64,000 nucleotides of DNA from Tetradesmus obliquus (taxonomy: Eukaryota > Chlorophyta > Chlorophyceae > Sphaeropleales > Scenedesmaceae). Each line of letters opens with the position of its first letter. The stretch's first letter is position 1. The position numbers and the translations under genes are program-made. Location: NCBI GenBank assembly GCA_030272155.1, contig CP126201.1, positions 2,826,501 to 2,890,500 on the forward strand, written 5' to 3'. The notes under the pieces were generated by a model, which saw nothing but the letters and a program-made list of their open reading frames with translations, searched no databases and was not told the DNA's origin. Shown piece by piece: positions 36,101 to 47,867 of this stretch.

Positions 36101-39100
36101 TGTGGGCAGCCAGCTTGAGTGTCTTGTAGAAGATCCTCTGGGGCTTGCCGTCAACCACCCTGCACGCAGGAAAGCAAAGCATTTATCAAGGTGCATCAAT
36201 CAGTACCATCTGCTACAATGCGGTGCTCGCATCAATGACCGAGATGTGGGTGGCAATGCAGATTGCTCCTGCAAGCCTGGACAGCTGGCTGCAGTGTGAT
36301 AGCCGCACCAGCCAGGCCCTCAGCCACACAAGGTACACACAGCAACACAGTAAGTCGCATAGGTCCATAGCCACTCACTTATACAGGCTGGCCAGCTTCT
36401 TAGCCTGGCCAGCTGGCTACAGAGTGAAAACCTCAACAGCCGGGCCCTCAGCAATACATTCTCAACACAAACAAAGTCGGATAATTTGCATCACGCTTCG
36501 GTCGCTCACTTGTACAGGCTGGCCAGCTTCTCAGCCTCCTCAGCAGTTAGCGCCTTGGAGGAAGGGATGGGGCTGCCGCCGCGGCTCACCCTGCCACCCT
36601 CAACGCCGCTGCCGCTGCTGCCAACAGCCACCTCAGCAGCTGCAGACAGCACTGCAGCCGCACTTGCGGCGCCACCAGATGGCCGGCTTCGTGCAGCTGC
36701 AGGGCTGGTGCGGCTGTGGTTGCTGAACAGCCCCGTGTTTTTCAGCGGCTGCTGTGTGTTGTTGTGTGGTGAGGACCAGGGCGCAGCCTTTGGCGATGCA
36801 CTGGGCTGTGGGGAAGATAGCGTGCCCAGCTGCCCAGGTTTTGGGCTAGCTGCTGCTGCTGCTGCTGTTGCTGTGGAGGGGGAAGCTGGCTCTATGATGC
36901 CGTCGCTGCTGCTGGTGCTGTCCAGGATCTGGCGGCGGGCGAACGAGGGGAAGCTGCACACCAAATCACGCAGCTGCAGGCAGCAAACACAGCGGCAGCA
37001 GCAGCAGCAGCAGCACACATAGCTGCACTTAGTCCAACAGTGAAGGACAGGCGAGGCAGCCGGAGTAAGCAGGCGTGCAGAGTCCTTTCGGACCTGCATC
37101 TTGATGAACCCAGCTGCAGGCCATGATGGCAAGTGCCTCTCTGTAGCGCCACAGGGACACACTGGCATGCAGCCAGCACTCCCCGCACAGAAGCACACAC
37201 ATCAATGATTGGCGTGATGCTCCTGCAGCCATGTGTGGCCTCACCTGCTGCTGCTGCGCGCCGCACTTGATGTGCTGGCCCACGCGCACCAGCACCGTCT
37301 GCAGCTGCGCCACCTCAGCATCCAGCACCTCCAGCCGCCCAGCCTGCAGCGAGGCCAGCTTGGCGCTGCCCACCAGCGCCAGCAGCTCAGACTGACGGTT
37401 TGATTGGATTTTGGTTGGATATGGTTGGTAGTAAGGGTTGAGAGCCAGATTGCAGGACAACACACAGCAAGTGCTTCAGTTGGTGCTAGGAGGAGCAGAG
37501 GATTGGTAGAGCTACTGCTGTTGTGGCTATGGTGGGTATCTAGGCGCAGTTAAGCAGGGTGAGATGGTGATGCATATGTGCTGAGATGTGCACAGCAGCT
37601 ATGTCATGCGCAAGCGGCCCTCATGCAGTGATTACCACTGAGGAAGGAGGCATGGGCTCGCCACAGCTCCCTCCCTCAGCAGGCATGGCTTGTGCAGCTG
37701 CTGCTGCATCTTCTACTGCTGCTGCAGAGCATGATGATGCTGGATTTGAGACTGACGACACCAGCGCAGATGAGCCTGCACCATGCACCTGAGGCCCTTG
37801 CTGCCGCTGCTGCTGCTGCTGCTGCTGCTCTTCGCAGCCGCCACACACCTTGATCAGCTCCCACGTCGACTCAAAATCGGCAGCCGGCCCGCAGCCGTCG
37901 GCAGCCTTCAGTGCCGGCAGGAACTGCTGCAGCCGGAAGATCAGCTCCGAGTACCGATAGTCCCCGCTGCTGCCGCTGCCGCGGCCGCTGCGCCCGCCAG
38001 CACTGATGCGGCCGGCACTGGCACCGCCAGACATGCCGCTGCTGCTGCTGCTGCCGGCGGCGGCAGCAGCGCCGCTTGCACTGCTGCTGCTAGCCGCTGC
38101 AATGCTGCTGCTGCTGCTGCCAGGGCTTGCCACACTGCTGATGAGGGCGTCCTGGCTCACACCAAAGCTAGCCAGCCGGGAGCGGCTGCTGATCGGCAAT
38201 GCAGCAACAGCCGCAGCAACCGCAATCGCAGCCTCGGCAGACGCCATTGCATACTCAGCGTCAATGCTGCCGCTGTCGCAGCTGCTGCTTGCCAGGTGAC
38301 CCAGCGGGCCCTCCTTGCCGGCGGCTAGGCCTGTGCTGCTGGTGCGGCGGTTGTTGAAGGAGGCGCGTGCTCCAACCAGGCTACAAGGACGGCTGCGTGC
38401 TGCCTGCTCAAGGATTCTTGCTGCTGCCTCGTCTGCCTCTTGCTCATACCTGTAAGTGGAGACTTTCTCTGCAACACCGGCACAGCTGTCAGGCAGGGCT
38501 GCCAGAGCTCCTGCTGCTGCTGGTGGTGCTGCTGCAGCTGCATGGATCTTTGCAGAGCTGGCGATAGCTTCCAGAGACACGTGCAGCGGCTCAGGCTTGT
38601 GGGCGTGCCCTTGCTCAGCTGCATCTGACGCCTGGGGCCTTGCACTGCGTGGAGTGGGGCGGCGGGGACTTGCTGCTGGCTCTGGTTGTCCTGCAGCTGC
38701 TGGCTCCTCTGCTGCAGCCTTTGGTGCAGCAGCAATGGTGCCATCGAGAGGCTCCTCCTGCCCTGCTGCAGCAGAAGCGTCTGGTGCAGCCATCGCCGCT
38801 GCCTCTGCGCCTTCCACTGCACAGCTCACAGCAGCGCCACTGGCATCAGCTGCTGCAGTGGGCCCCTCAGCACTGCTGGACACCACAGCCTCCTCCTCTT
38901 GTGCCTTTTCAAAAGGAGCAGCCTTCTTCTCTGCTTTCTTCTCTCCTGCCCTCCACCCGTTCTTCTTGCTGCTGCTGCTAGTGCCATCAGGACTGCTGCC
39001 GCTGTTGCCACTGGGTGCCGCATACCTGACAGACCGCCACTCCCTGCTCTTGCGCAGCTGGGGGCTCAGCGCCTCAAATGCTGCCCTGGCAATCGCCCGC

Positions 39101-41075
39101 GCCTTCTCTGTCGGCGTCGAGGGCTTGCTGTCTGACTTGGCGCTGCTGGCCTCCTCGCCAGTGTTGCGTTCAATGCTGCAGTCAGCATCACCAGCCAGCT
39201 CTGCCACTGCCGCTGCCTCCTGCGTAATAACCTCTCCTGCTGGCCGCTCACCATCCTCACTCAGCCAGCTGCCGCCCCCACTGCTGGCCCCATGCGCAGG
39301 CACACACACATGCATCGCTAACACTGCCGGCCGCACTTCCCCTGGCACACCAGCAGCAGCAGCAGCAGCAGCGTGCTCCTCTTCACTCAGCCAGCTGCCG
39401 CCGCCCGTGCTGCGGCCGCCCTGCGGCTCAGCAGCTGCCGCATCGCTGCTGCTGCTGCCGCCGCCAGCACCAAAGATGGCGGCCACCGCCCTGGCGGCAG
39501 CCTCAGAGCTGAGCGCCTTGCTGCTGGCGCTGCCGCCCAGGCTGCAGCGCTGCGAGGACCCACCCAAGGCCAGCAAGCCCTCTCCTCCTCCTGCAGCACG
39601 GCTGGCATCGCCACTGGCAGCAGCAGCAGCACTGCTGGCAGAACTGCCATCCCCTGTATGTGAGGATGAAGTAGGTAGCCCAGGGATGCCTCCAAGCGCC
39701 TCTAGCGTCACCAACAGAGGATTGGTGCCAGAGCTTGCCGCTCCTGCCTGGCCGCTAGCAGGCGGCGCAACAAGGGCCGCAGCCAGCTCGGCTGCTGCCA
39801 GTGCAGCTGCCTCCTGGGCATCTGCTGCTGCTGCTGCTGCCTCATCCTGAGGCGGCCCTGCTGCAGCGGCATCCTCACAAATGGCTGGCACCGGCGCTGC
39901 TGTGGCAGTGATGTTGAGCTGGCTTGCGCGGCAGCTGGCGGCAGTGCTGCCGTACCAGGAGTTGCCTCCTGCAAGCACCAGGTCAGGCACTGGCTCACTG
40001 CCGGCCCTGGAAGTGGCATCCAGCTGCATAAGCTGAGCAGCAGCAGGGGCCTCCAGCATGCGTGCCGGCGCTGCTGCACCCAGCCCTGCTGCGAGGCTAG
40101 ATAGGTTGGCGAGCATGTCCTGCTGCTGCTGCTTGGGTGAGGCAGGGCTTGCAGGAACGGCTGCTGCGGCAGGCACTGCTAGCGCTGGCAGCTTCACACC
40201 CCTGGGTGATTGCTGGGTGCTGCCTGACTGCGAGTGCTGCTGCTGCTGGTGGTGTAGGCTGCTGGGTGAGGCAGCAGCTGCTGTAGCGGAGCGCCTGCCG
40301 TACGAAAGCATCTTGCTGTACAAGCCCCTGATGGGAAGGTTGTGATAAGAGGACAGCCAGGCGGCAGCAGCAGGGCAGCATGAAGGTTCAGGTGTTAGGC
40401 AGAGTGCAGGGCCTTGTGGAAATGTAGCTGTGAGGGGGCCAGCATATGCCAGGCACGCTGCCATGCCCTGTCAGTCTACTTGAGCACCGACCAGAAGCGT
40501 CTCCCTGGGCAGAGAAGCAGTGTGTTCAATTCACTATGTTTGCAGACTTCAATAGCCGGCAAACAGCATTGCAGAGCACTGCAGCAGCGCGCAGCCTCGA
40601 CTTGCAGGAAACATGCTCAGCAACAAAGCAGACTGCTGCGCAACAGGAGAGCCTACCTGGGTTTCTCAGCTGAGCTGGGACTTGACATGCTTGTGCTGTC
40701 TACCATGCTATGGCTTGGGCTGCGGCGGTGGCTGGGTCTTTCTGTGACACTGGCCCTCCTGCTGCTGGTCAAGCTCCTGCCGCCACTGCTGCCTTTGCTG
40801 GCACCCTCTGCACCTGCTGTTCCTGCAGCCACCTGAGTCAAAGAGTGGCGTGCTGCGTAACCGCCACCGCTGCTGGCAGCTGCTAAAGGAGATGCCCCGC
40901 CTGTGCTGGTAGGCGTGCTGCCTCCACCGCTGCTGCTTGTGCGGTGGTGTGGGGCGTTGCTGCCAGGCTTGCTGAAAGAGCTGGGCGAGCCAGGGGATGC
41001 TGGGCTGTTGCTGCTGGGGTCGTCGTCTATGAGCCCTACACTCCTGCTCCTTATGTGCTTGTAATGGCTGAACAT
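33149..41075 (-). CDS. Large low-complexity protein with C-terminal GAS2-related (GAR) domain
   Basis: Eight exons (41075-40657, 40327-37789, 37391-37245, 36973-36510, 36159-34863, 34643-34509, 34286-34219, 33884-33149). Every junction is GT-AG and phase-consistent, giving 1,934 codons before TAG. An upstream in-frame TGA supports the ATG at 41075. Most of the protein is Ser/Ala/Gly/Pro-rich and probably disordered. A conserved-looking helical core lies around residues 930-1035 (Y-R-Y-S-E-L-I-F-R-L-Q-Q-F-L, then L-Q-A-G-R-L-E-V-L-D-A-E-V-A-Q-L). Exons 7-8 encode A-L-Y-S-A-A-G-R-K-L-R-L-R-M-L-N-G-N-L-L plus V-R-T-G-G-G, matching the core of the GAR microtubule-binding domain (R-I-L-x-x-x-V-M-V-R-V-G-G-G). 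An acidic, Gln-rich tail follows. This suggests a cytoskeletal protein. TGA follows the TAG by two codons. Confidence 0.75.
33975..34008 (-). repeat. Intronic near-copy of the GAR-gene exon 8 acceptor
   Basis: In the last intron, TGCAG then GTCTGGCCC is repeated with about 30 similar bases, including the exon 8 start (33861-33890). The copy diverges after the codons matching A-L-x-S-x-A-G and meets no usable continuation. Confidence 0.75.
36371..36412 (-). repeat. Intronic near-copy of the GAR-gene exon 4 donor
   Basis: The 3' end of exon 4 with its splice donor (36503-36545, codons K-L-A-S-L-Y-K then GTGAGC) recurs in the following intron as K-K-L-A-S-L-Y-K plus GTGAGT. About 35 bases match. 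A further weak copy of the adjoining AGCC(A/G)GGCCCTCAGC text is at about 36310 and 36437. Confidence 0.75.
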
Positions 41076-42034
41076 AGCTTCAACCTGATGCACTTGGGAG
41101 TTTGCTGCTCAACCACCTGCAGCAGCAGCCCATGAATCATGCCTCAAGCCCGGACGAGACTCCGCTTATACGAAAGTCAGCAGCTCCAGCACAGGCAGAC
41201 GCCTTCAGAGCGCAAATAAGCACGCTTGCTCGAATGGCGCTGGCACGACAGCAACACCGGACTTCAGGCAGAACTATCCTTGCAAAGCGTGCTCACCAGG
41301 GAGCCATACAGGTCACCAATGCTTCCCTCAGTAAGCACAAAGATAACCAAGGGCCGCTCTTCCTGCCCTGCAGCAGCCCCTTTGGCGTTTCCTGAAAAGG
41401 TTTACCTCCCCTCGCGCTGAGTTACAGTGTAAATAAAATATGTAGCTAGAAAACGAATAAATGGCACATAATAATCACGCGAGCGCCTTATGTGAAGTAC
41501 AGCAGTACAAAACCAACATGGACCGGGTTCATGAAAGAATCATGGTCTCCTGGTGCTGGATGGTTCAACAACGCAAACAATATAATAAAGGGTTTTCAAG
41601 GTACATTGGAAGATGCAATGCTGATCGTGTCAGGAGCCACTCCGCCATAGCGGGAGGCGGGAGACGTGAGGGGGACCGCCTCGCCTATTGCTCTTTGACG
41701 CCTTGTACTAGCAATGTTATGCTGATATCTCTTCATTCCAGCCGGTGCAAGGGGACTTCCCACAGCAGCAGGAGCAATGAGCATCGTACAATACAGTGGC
41801 CACGGTGTGCCATGGCACTAGTGCCTGCCAGCAGTGCTGGCTACCCACACCATACGGTGTGCTGTCAAGCACTGTTCTGAGCCACACTTTGGCCAGCATG
41901 AAACAAAAAGAACGCAGGACCTTCTGCACAGCGTTATTGTGTATCTCAAGTTTGCATTGTGATGTATCGATACATGGATATCCATGTGTCCTTACCGGGC
42001 CCGCCTGGTCACCAGTTGAGTCAATATTGACTCA

Positions 42035-42255
42035 TGCTGATGTTGTGCACTGCACTTAGGCGACTCATGGTCTCCATGTGGTGGCACCAGCTGGTAATGT
42101 GTTGGATCCTCTTCCGCAAGCACGTTGGGAACGCCATTAATGGCGTTGACCATGTTGCTGCCCAACGTGCTTGCGGAAGAGGATCCAACACATTACCAGC
42201 TGGTGCCACCACATGGAGACCATGAGTCGCCTAAGTGCAGTGCACAACATCAGCA
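42035..42255. repeat. Perfect 95-bp inverted repeat with 31-nt spacer
   Basis: Left arm 42035-42129 and right arm 42161-42255 are exact reverse complements. The spacer begins with an 18-bp perfect palindrome, AACGCCATTAATGGCGTT (42130-42147). A transcript would fold into a fully paired hairpin. Pairing stops sharply outside the arms. No protein frame explains it. Confidence 0.95.
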
Positions 42256-42345
42256 GAAAGCGTTACATATGTATGCATACTCCACTCAGCAAATGAGTGG
42301 GAACCCCGATCAGGAGCCAACGAGAGGCTCATAGGGGGAGGGAAA
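42256..42345 (-). mobile_element. Second copy of the retroelement 3' end
   Basis: Read on the minus strand this gives P-Y-E-P-L-V-G-S, a stop, then the same GGGTTCCCACTC 3' UTR text as 3280-3330. The tail is degenerate and runs into TATGTAACG. The element's 3' tail touches the right arm of the long inverted repeat. Confidence 0.65.
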
Positions 42346-43793
42346 CAACGAGGAACAACTCAACAGCGAATGCGCGCTGTTGCTGATACAACAGCTACAA
42401 TGATCTTGGGACACATCATCGCAGGCGAACCCCACAAGGACTGCAGCGTTTCAAGCTTGCTACATGATGGCAGTTTCAGCAAAGGATGATGTAGGGGACA
42501 TGCATGCTCATATGAGCATGGTGGTGGTAAGAAAAGCTGACCAATGAATGGGCAAGTAATGGGCAAGCACATCCCATGATGGTGACAAGATTACCGCAGG
42601 ATCAATTGCCATGACAGCAACCGCTTGAGCAAACCAGCCCTTGCCGCTTAGCAGTCCGACTGCTTTGGCAAAGTCTGTGGCAGCTTGCAAGCACCAAAGT
42701 CTGTGGGGGTTGCCATCAAAACCACCAAACTCGCCCAATAGATCAGGCGATCAAACAGACCGTACCACAGCGGCATCACATGTAACAAGCACGTGACACA
42801 CGTCTTCAACAATGCTTCCAGCAGCCTGCCTGCCTGCCTGAGGCTCTGCCACTGGCAAGGGGCAGCTGCTATAGCAGCCGCAGCTAATCTACAGTTGCGC
42901 AGCACTGCTGCGTGACGCCTCCATTTGAACATGGCCGACGTTGGTCACACACCTGGCTTTCAATGACTTCCGTCACCTCACCAGATCAATGCATGATTGA
43001 CTACTCGGTGGCTTTTAACTCATCAACAACATCAGACCAACTCTCTTGCCGCCGAGTGCTCAGCCACACTCGTGCAGCATTGCCAATGCTGGTCGGACCA
43101 GCCCAACATGCGCACAATCGTGAAACACCATGGAGCATGGAGCGGCACTTGGCTAGAGCACCGTGCTTTATGAGTCGGGCAAATCACATGAAGTCCTCAG
43201 TCAAAGGACAATCACAACTGCTTGCAAGCAATACCCTAGAAGCTACAGAGAATCAGCATACTTGATGCGCTGTGCAAGCAGAATCGCGCATGATGCAATC
43301 AAGAATAGATCCTTGTAAACACTGTTCTGGCAACAGCATGTGACACATCATGAGCAGTTTTAGGAAAACTGGGTCCGTAGCCACTCATCTACCAATTCAG
43401 ACACAATGGCAGCAAAACTGCACTGCAGTATACACTCATGAGTGCAGGAACATGATCATGTTCCTGCCGCTGTCATATGCTCACATCTTCTTCCTGCCAC
43501 CGCAGCAGGCAACGTCTTCGTTACCAGGGCACACACGATCAGCACGAGTTGCGCTAGCGCAGCAACGACCAGCGTAACAGCAGGCATTTGCTTGATTGTC
43601 CTCACATGTGATGTCTGACGCAGTGTGGATATCACAAGCGGATACCTTCCAGCTCACTGGGCAGTCAAGCAGCTTGCGGCCGGTGAAGTGGTCAGAAGAT
43701 GACGCCGCCTGCTGCACCATGGCAGACGTCCCATCAGCACTGTGCGGCAGCAAGGTGGAGGGTGTGGCAGGGGTGGCAGCAGCAGCAGCGGCC

Positions 43794-43834
<41 letters not shown>

Positions 43835-44667
43835 GGACAGCTTAGAGTTGGCACATCACAAAGCATATGGAGTTTGATGGCTTGATAGCCTAGCATAACA
43901 GCTTACTGGGCTTAAGAGCAAAGTGCTCGTCACAGATTACACAGATTCAGTAGGCTAGGGCTGAACTGCCGACAACAGACTTGCGCGCAGTGCAATCCAG
44001 AGTTGATGACGTTGAGGCAATCAAGGCAGTGCCACGTCTGCTGGAACAGCAGGCGCTGTTGATATGGCTATATTCCGTTGACTGTGTGTGCCTACGGTTT
44101 GGCCGTGGCAGGAACCGCTGTGAAGGTCCGTGTCAGGCCCGGCCTGACCGTCAGGACCCATGGCATGGGGCCCTCGCTGCACGGCTGAAGTTTTTGTCGC
44201 TCACCTTGCAAGCCCAGGAGCCCTCGAGGCTTGCGCCACTCAGCAAAATGCCAGGAAGACAGCCATCATGACGATGGTGCGGGAGGTGCGGGTGGCCATT
44301 GCGCTGGCAAACTAAGCTCGGGCAGTTGTGGTTGGTGGGCTCCTTTTTTGGAAAAATGATGCCGTTTGCTGTCGCCGTCCAGTGAAGATCATGCTCATCC
44401 ATACTTGTTTACATACCCTTTATATACCAACGCGTGCCCTTCGTGCGCTGCTTGGTCCTCTTGACAGGATGCCATCATCTCCGGACAACGGTGCAGCTAA
44501 GTCACATGATAAGGGCTACCAACATGGGGTAGGAACTCCTGATTAGGAATTATAACCAAAGCTAGTATAAAAATATCACGCACTGCAGCGCAGCCTTACT
44601 GCTGTGATTTATGTCTTTAGACATGGTAAGCTCTTGATCTAGCACAGCCGCCAAGCAGGTGACTACG

Positions 44668-44732
44668 TGGCGCCCCCTCACCCCCGCCCCCCCCCACCCC
44701 CCACCCCACCCCGGCCCCCTTGGGGCCCCAGC
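44668..44732 (-). other. C-rich tract; G-quadruplex-forming potential on the minus strand
   Basis: Plus strand carries successive runs of 3-9 C separated by 1-3 bases, ending in CCCCCTTGGGGCCCC. The minus strand therefore has more than four closely spaced G runs. Confidence 0.7.
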
Positions 44733-45246
44733 ACCCAGCAGCGTGACGCCGAGATAGCACTGCCTCCATGCATGCATCATTTAACATAGAGATTCAGACG
44801 CAGCTAGAGATGACAGAGAGCATCCTTACTGTTGCCAAGTCACTGCTGCTGCAAGTCATGCCACAGTGACTTTCTGTGTGAAGTAATGCAGCATAGCATA
44901 CCATCATGGTATGCTGACAGCACACCCTGCTTAAACACATAAAAGGATGCTTTTGACATTTGTCCGAAGTAGTAATAGGTAGCAGCCGTGGGACGTGATC
45001 ATGTTTCTACGTTTGAACAGCCCATTCAAACCTGCATGACAGGTTCGCCAGCGCTGCTGCAATGGCGTCAGGAATGATTGTGCTTCAGTTTGATCGCCAC
45101 CTTGCTTTACCTTCTGGATGCTGCTGTTGAGTACGGAGCCACAGCGGAGCAGACAGTGAGGCCGGTGCATTTGGCTGGTGGCGACAACATTGCGCACAAA
45201 CGAACAAATAAGTGTCTGACTTTGATACTTTTACTCTCATACCACG

Positions 45247-47608
45247 ATGGCAAAGCGCAGCAGCGCGCGCCAGCAAGCCAGAAAGGTGGGCTGCAGGCAG
45301 TTGGTTGACAAATGCTAGCTGCTCAGCTTGCTGCGCGAACTCTGTTGATGTCAACACTCAATTCTTGGGACTGAATACCATGGTTGTGACATATCTGCAG
45401 CTGGCGAAACTTACCAAGGCTGCAGCACAGGCGCTTGGCAAGCAGCAGCAGCAGCAGAAGAAGAAGCAGCAGCAGCAGCAGCAGCGCCCAGCTAAGCAGC
45501 CGCACCAGCGCAGTAACCAGTCTGAGACGGGCAGTGTTGCTGAGCAGGAACCAGCACCAGGTGGCAGTGCCGCTGCTGCTAGCCAGGGGCGGTGTCAGGC
45601 CAGAAGCCAGAAGAAGACCAAGAAACAGCTGAACGTCAGCAACCTGAGAGCACGTCTGCATATGGGTGTGCAGAGGCGCAGCATGAAGCTGCGAGCTGCT
45701 CCTGGTGGGGCTACTGACGTGGTGGTGTTCGTGCACTTTCCGCTTGGCCTGAATGGCAAGCTGCGCACCGTGTTCCAGGGGGTGACAAAGCAGCAGGCAG
45801 GTGCCATCCTTGGCGCGCTGATAGAGATGACGGGCTGGGACGACGAGCGCCTGGAGGCCAAGTACCAGGAACTTGTCTCAGGTGCGGTGGTACACTGGAG
45901 CGTCTCCACAAGGGCTGTGCCTATTGCAGAAATTCCCTTGTGTTCCTTTGCAGCGCATGGATGTGCATCAACCCCATTAAACACTACCATGCTGTACCAT
46001 ATGAAGCTACTGTTCCCCCGCTGTTGTACCTGAAAGCACCTGCGTGGGTCTCACCTTCCCGTGTGCTTCTGCTTCTGCACTGCTGCACTACTCTGCTGCT
46101 CACAGGTGGCGAAGACAGTCCTGAGCACGATGATCAGGGGCAGCAGCTGGAGCAGGACGCCAGCAGTGACGCTGACAGTGAATTATGCAGTGAGACAGCA
46201 GAGGAAGAAGATGCAGACGCAGAGGACGAGCAGCAGCAGCAGCAAGGACGGCGGCTGCGGCGCCTGCAGCAGACTGGCAGCCGTCGCGCCGCAGAGCATG
46301 CAGAGCAGCAGCAGCAGCGCGCCGATGATGCAGCAGTTCTGCAGGAGCTCAACGAGGTTGTTGCAGACGCGTGTGGCGGCATGCGCGAAGCAGTCACGGC
46401 AGTGCTCACTGGTGGGTTTGCCAGCAGAATGTGTATGTGTGATGCATGGGTGCAGGTATCAAGGCATTGAGAAGCTGGTGGTGCGTGTCGGTCAATATGG
46501 TAGCTGCTGTGTTGTGAAGCACCAACAAGGAACGTGCCTGCTTCGAGGTGAGCAGAGCTCTGCTCAAACGCCACTGCTAGCACTTGGCATACCCCTGATC
46601 TGGTGTTGTCTGCTGCTTCCACCTGTGCTCGCCACTGCTCAACCCTTGTACCCCAGGTGCGCAGGCTGACGGCTGTCTGGCCGAGATCACCAGGGCCAGG
46701 TGCGCACAGCCGTGGAGGAGCGGACTGGCTGGAACCTGGACCGCGAGACTGGCTCAGCACCACTGCGCAAGCTGTTCAGCGAGGTTCTGGAAGAGCTGCA
46801 CACGCAGTTCTGGTCACAGGTAGGTGAAACCATGTGCAGCCGCGCGCTGCTAGCTTGCGGGGCTTACCGTTTTGAGGCTGCCCCAAGTTGCTTCAATTTG
46901 TCGCATGCAGGCCACTTAGCTTGCTCCTCTGCTTCAGTATACTTGCATGCCATGATGCCGCTGCTCTTGCCACCGAGTTGGTGCTCCTGATGCTGCATAA
47001 ACAACCAGAATGTCAGGATCCCGTATTCATCAAGTTAAAATCCTTTTGCATATCGTTCTGGTGCCGATGCTGCTTGTTGCCGCCCCTGCTGTTGTGCTGC
47101 TGTGCTGCCGGGTTGTTGGCTGGTGCTTATCCGGCCCTGTGCCACAGGACCAGCAGCAACAGGCGCAGCACCAGGAGCAGGAGCAGGAGGAGCAGCAGCA
47201 GCAGGAACAGGAGGCAGCTGCAAGCCGTGCCTCAGCTGGCCCACGCCGCCAGCAGAGGAAGGCAGCAGCAGGTGCCAAGCAGGCCGTGCTGGCTGTGCTG
47301 GGCAACAGCCAGAGCCCGTTAGCTACGGCAGCAACAGACCAGGCTGTCAAGGCATCCCAGCGTGCAGCGCTGCCGGTTGAGGTGCCTGCTCCTGCCACTG
47401 TCGCTCAAAAGAAGATGGTGCAGCAGCTGCCATGCGATGGACTGGTGCGTAGAGCCTGAACATGTGCTGGTTCCTTGCAATGCATGTTTTGTGGTCTTCT
47501 GCGAGCAGCTTGCTTGCGTGTTGTCTGTTGTCTGCTGAGATGTTTCTGAGGGGTTCTGCGGCATATGAATTGCAGGGCATCGACGTGGACAAAGAAAGTG
47601 CACTTTAG
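45247..47608 (+). CDS. Basic, Gln-rich protein of unknown function
   Basis: I do not recognise the family. A six-exon model (45247-45285, 45401-45881, 46106-46411, 46686-46819, 47148-47444, 47576-47608) is phase-consistent and gives 429 codons before TAG; the acceptor of exon 4 is the least certain. The N-terminus M-A-K-R-S-S-A-R-Q-Q-A-R-K and a Gln/Lys run suggest a nuclear basic protein. A non-repetitive core in exon 2 (V-V-V-F-V-H-F-P-L-G-L-N-G-K-L-R, then Q-Q-A-G-A-I-L-G-A-L-I-E-M-T-G-W-D) looks like a small folded domain. Exon 3 is acidic. Exon 4 has the helix L-R-K-L-F-S-E-V-L-E-E-L-H-T-Q-F-W-S-Q. If UAG is glutamine, the frame continues 19 codons to TGA. Confidence 0.6.
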
Positions 47609-47867
47609 GGACAGTCGCACAGACAGCCTCTCGGACCGTCTGCGCAATTGTATTAGATGCGTACGTGATTTGTTTACACAATTGCAATTGCCCCGCAACT
47701 GCATCAATGCTGTTGCGCGCATTATACAATTTCACAGTGGGTTAACCGACGGTAGACCAAACGATCCACCAGGTGATCACCGGGTGCTCAACCGCTGCCA
47801 AACTGTATAAGGAAGTTATTTTCAGATGTTACATTCACGTTTCAGCTTGTAACATCACAGCTCACAG

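Larger units (their letters stand above)
41076..45246. other. Gene-poor interval of about 4.2 kb
   Basis: It holds a perfect long inverted repeat, a retroelement end, several short perfect palindromes (for example 24 bp at 43444-43467 and 10-bp arms around 44893-44913), a CAG run at about 43785-43832 and a C-rich tract. I find no phase-supported exon. Confidence 0.5.

Noticed and set aside
38456-39850. Long plus-strand frame opposite GAR-gene exon 2
   Set aside because: Composition mirrors the antisense of the supported exon. The eight-exon minus-strand model explains the region.
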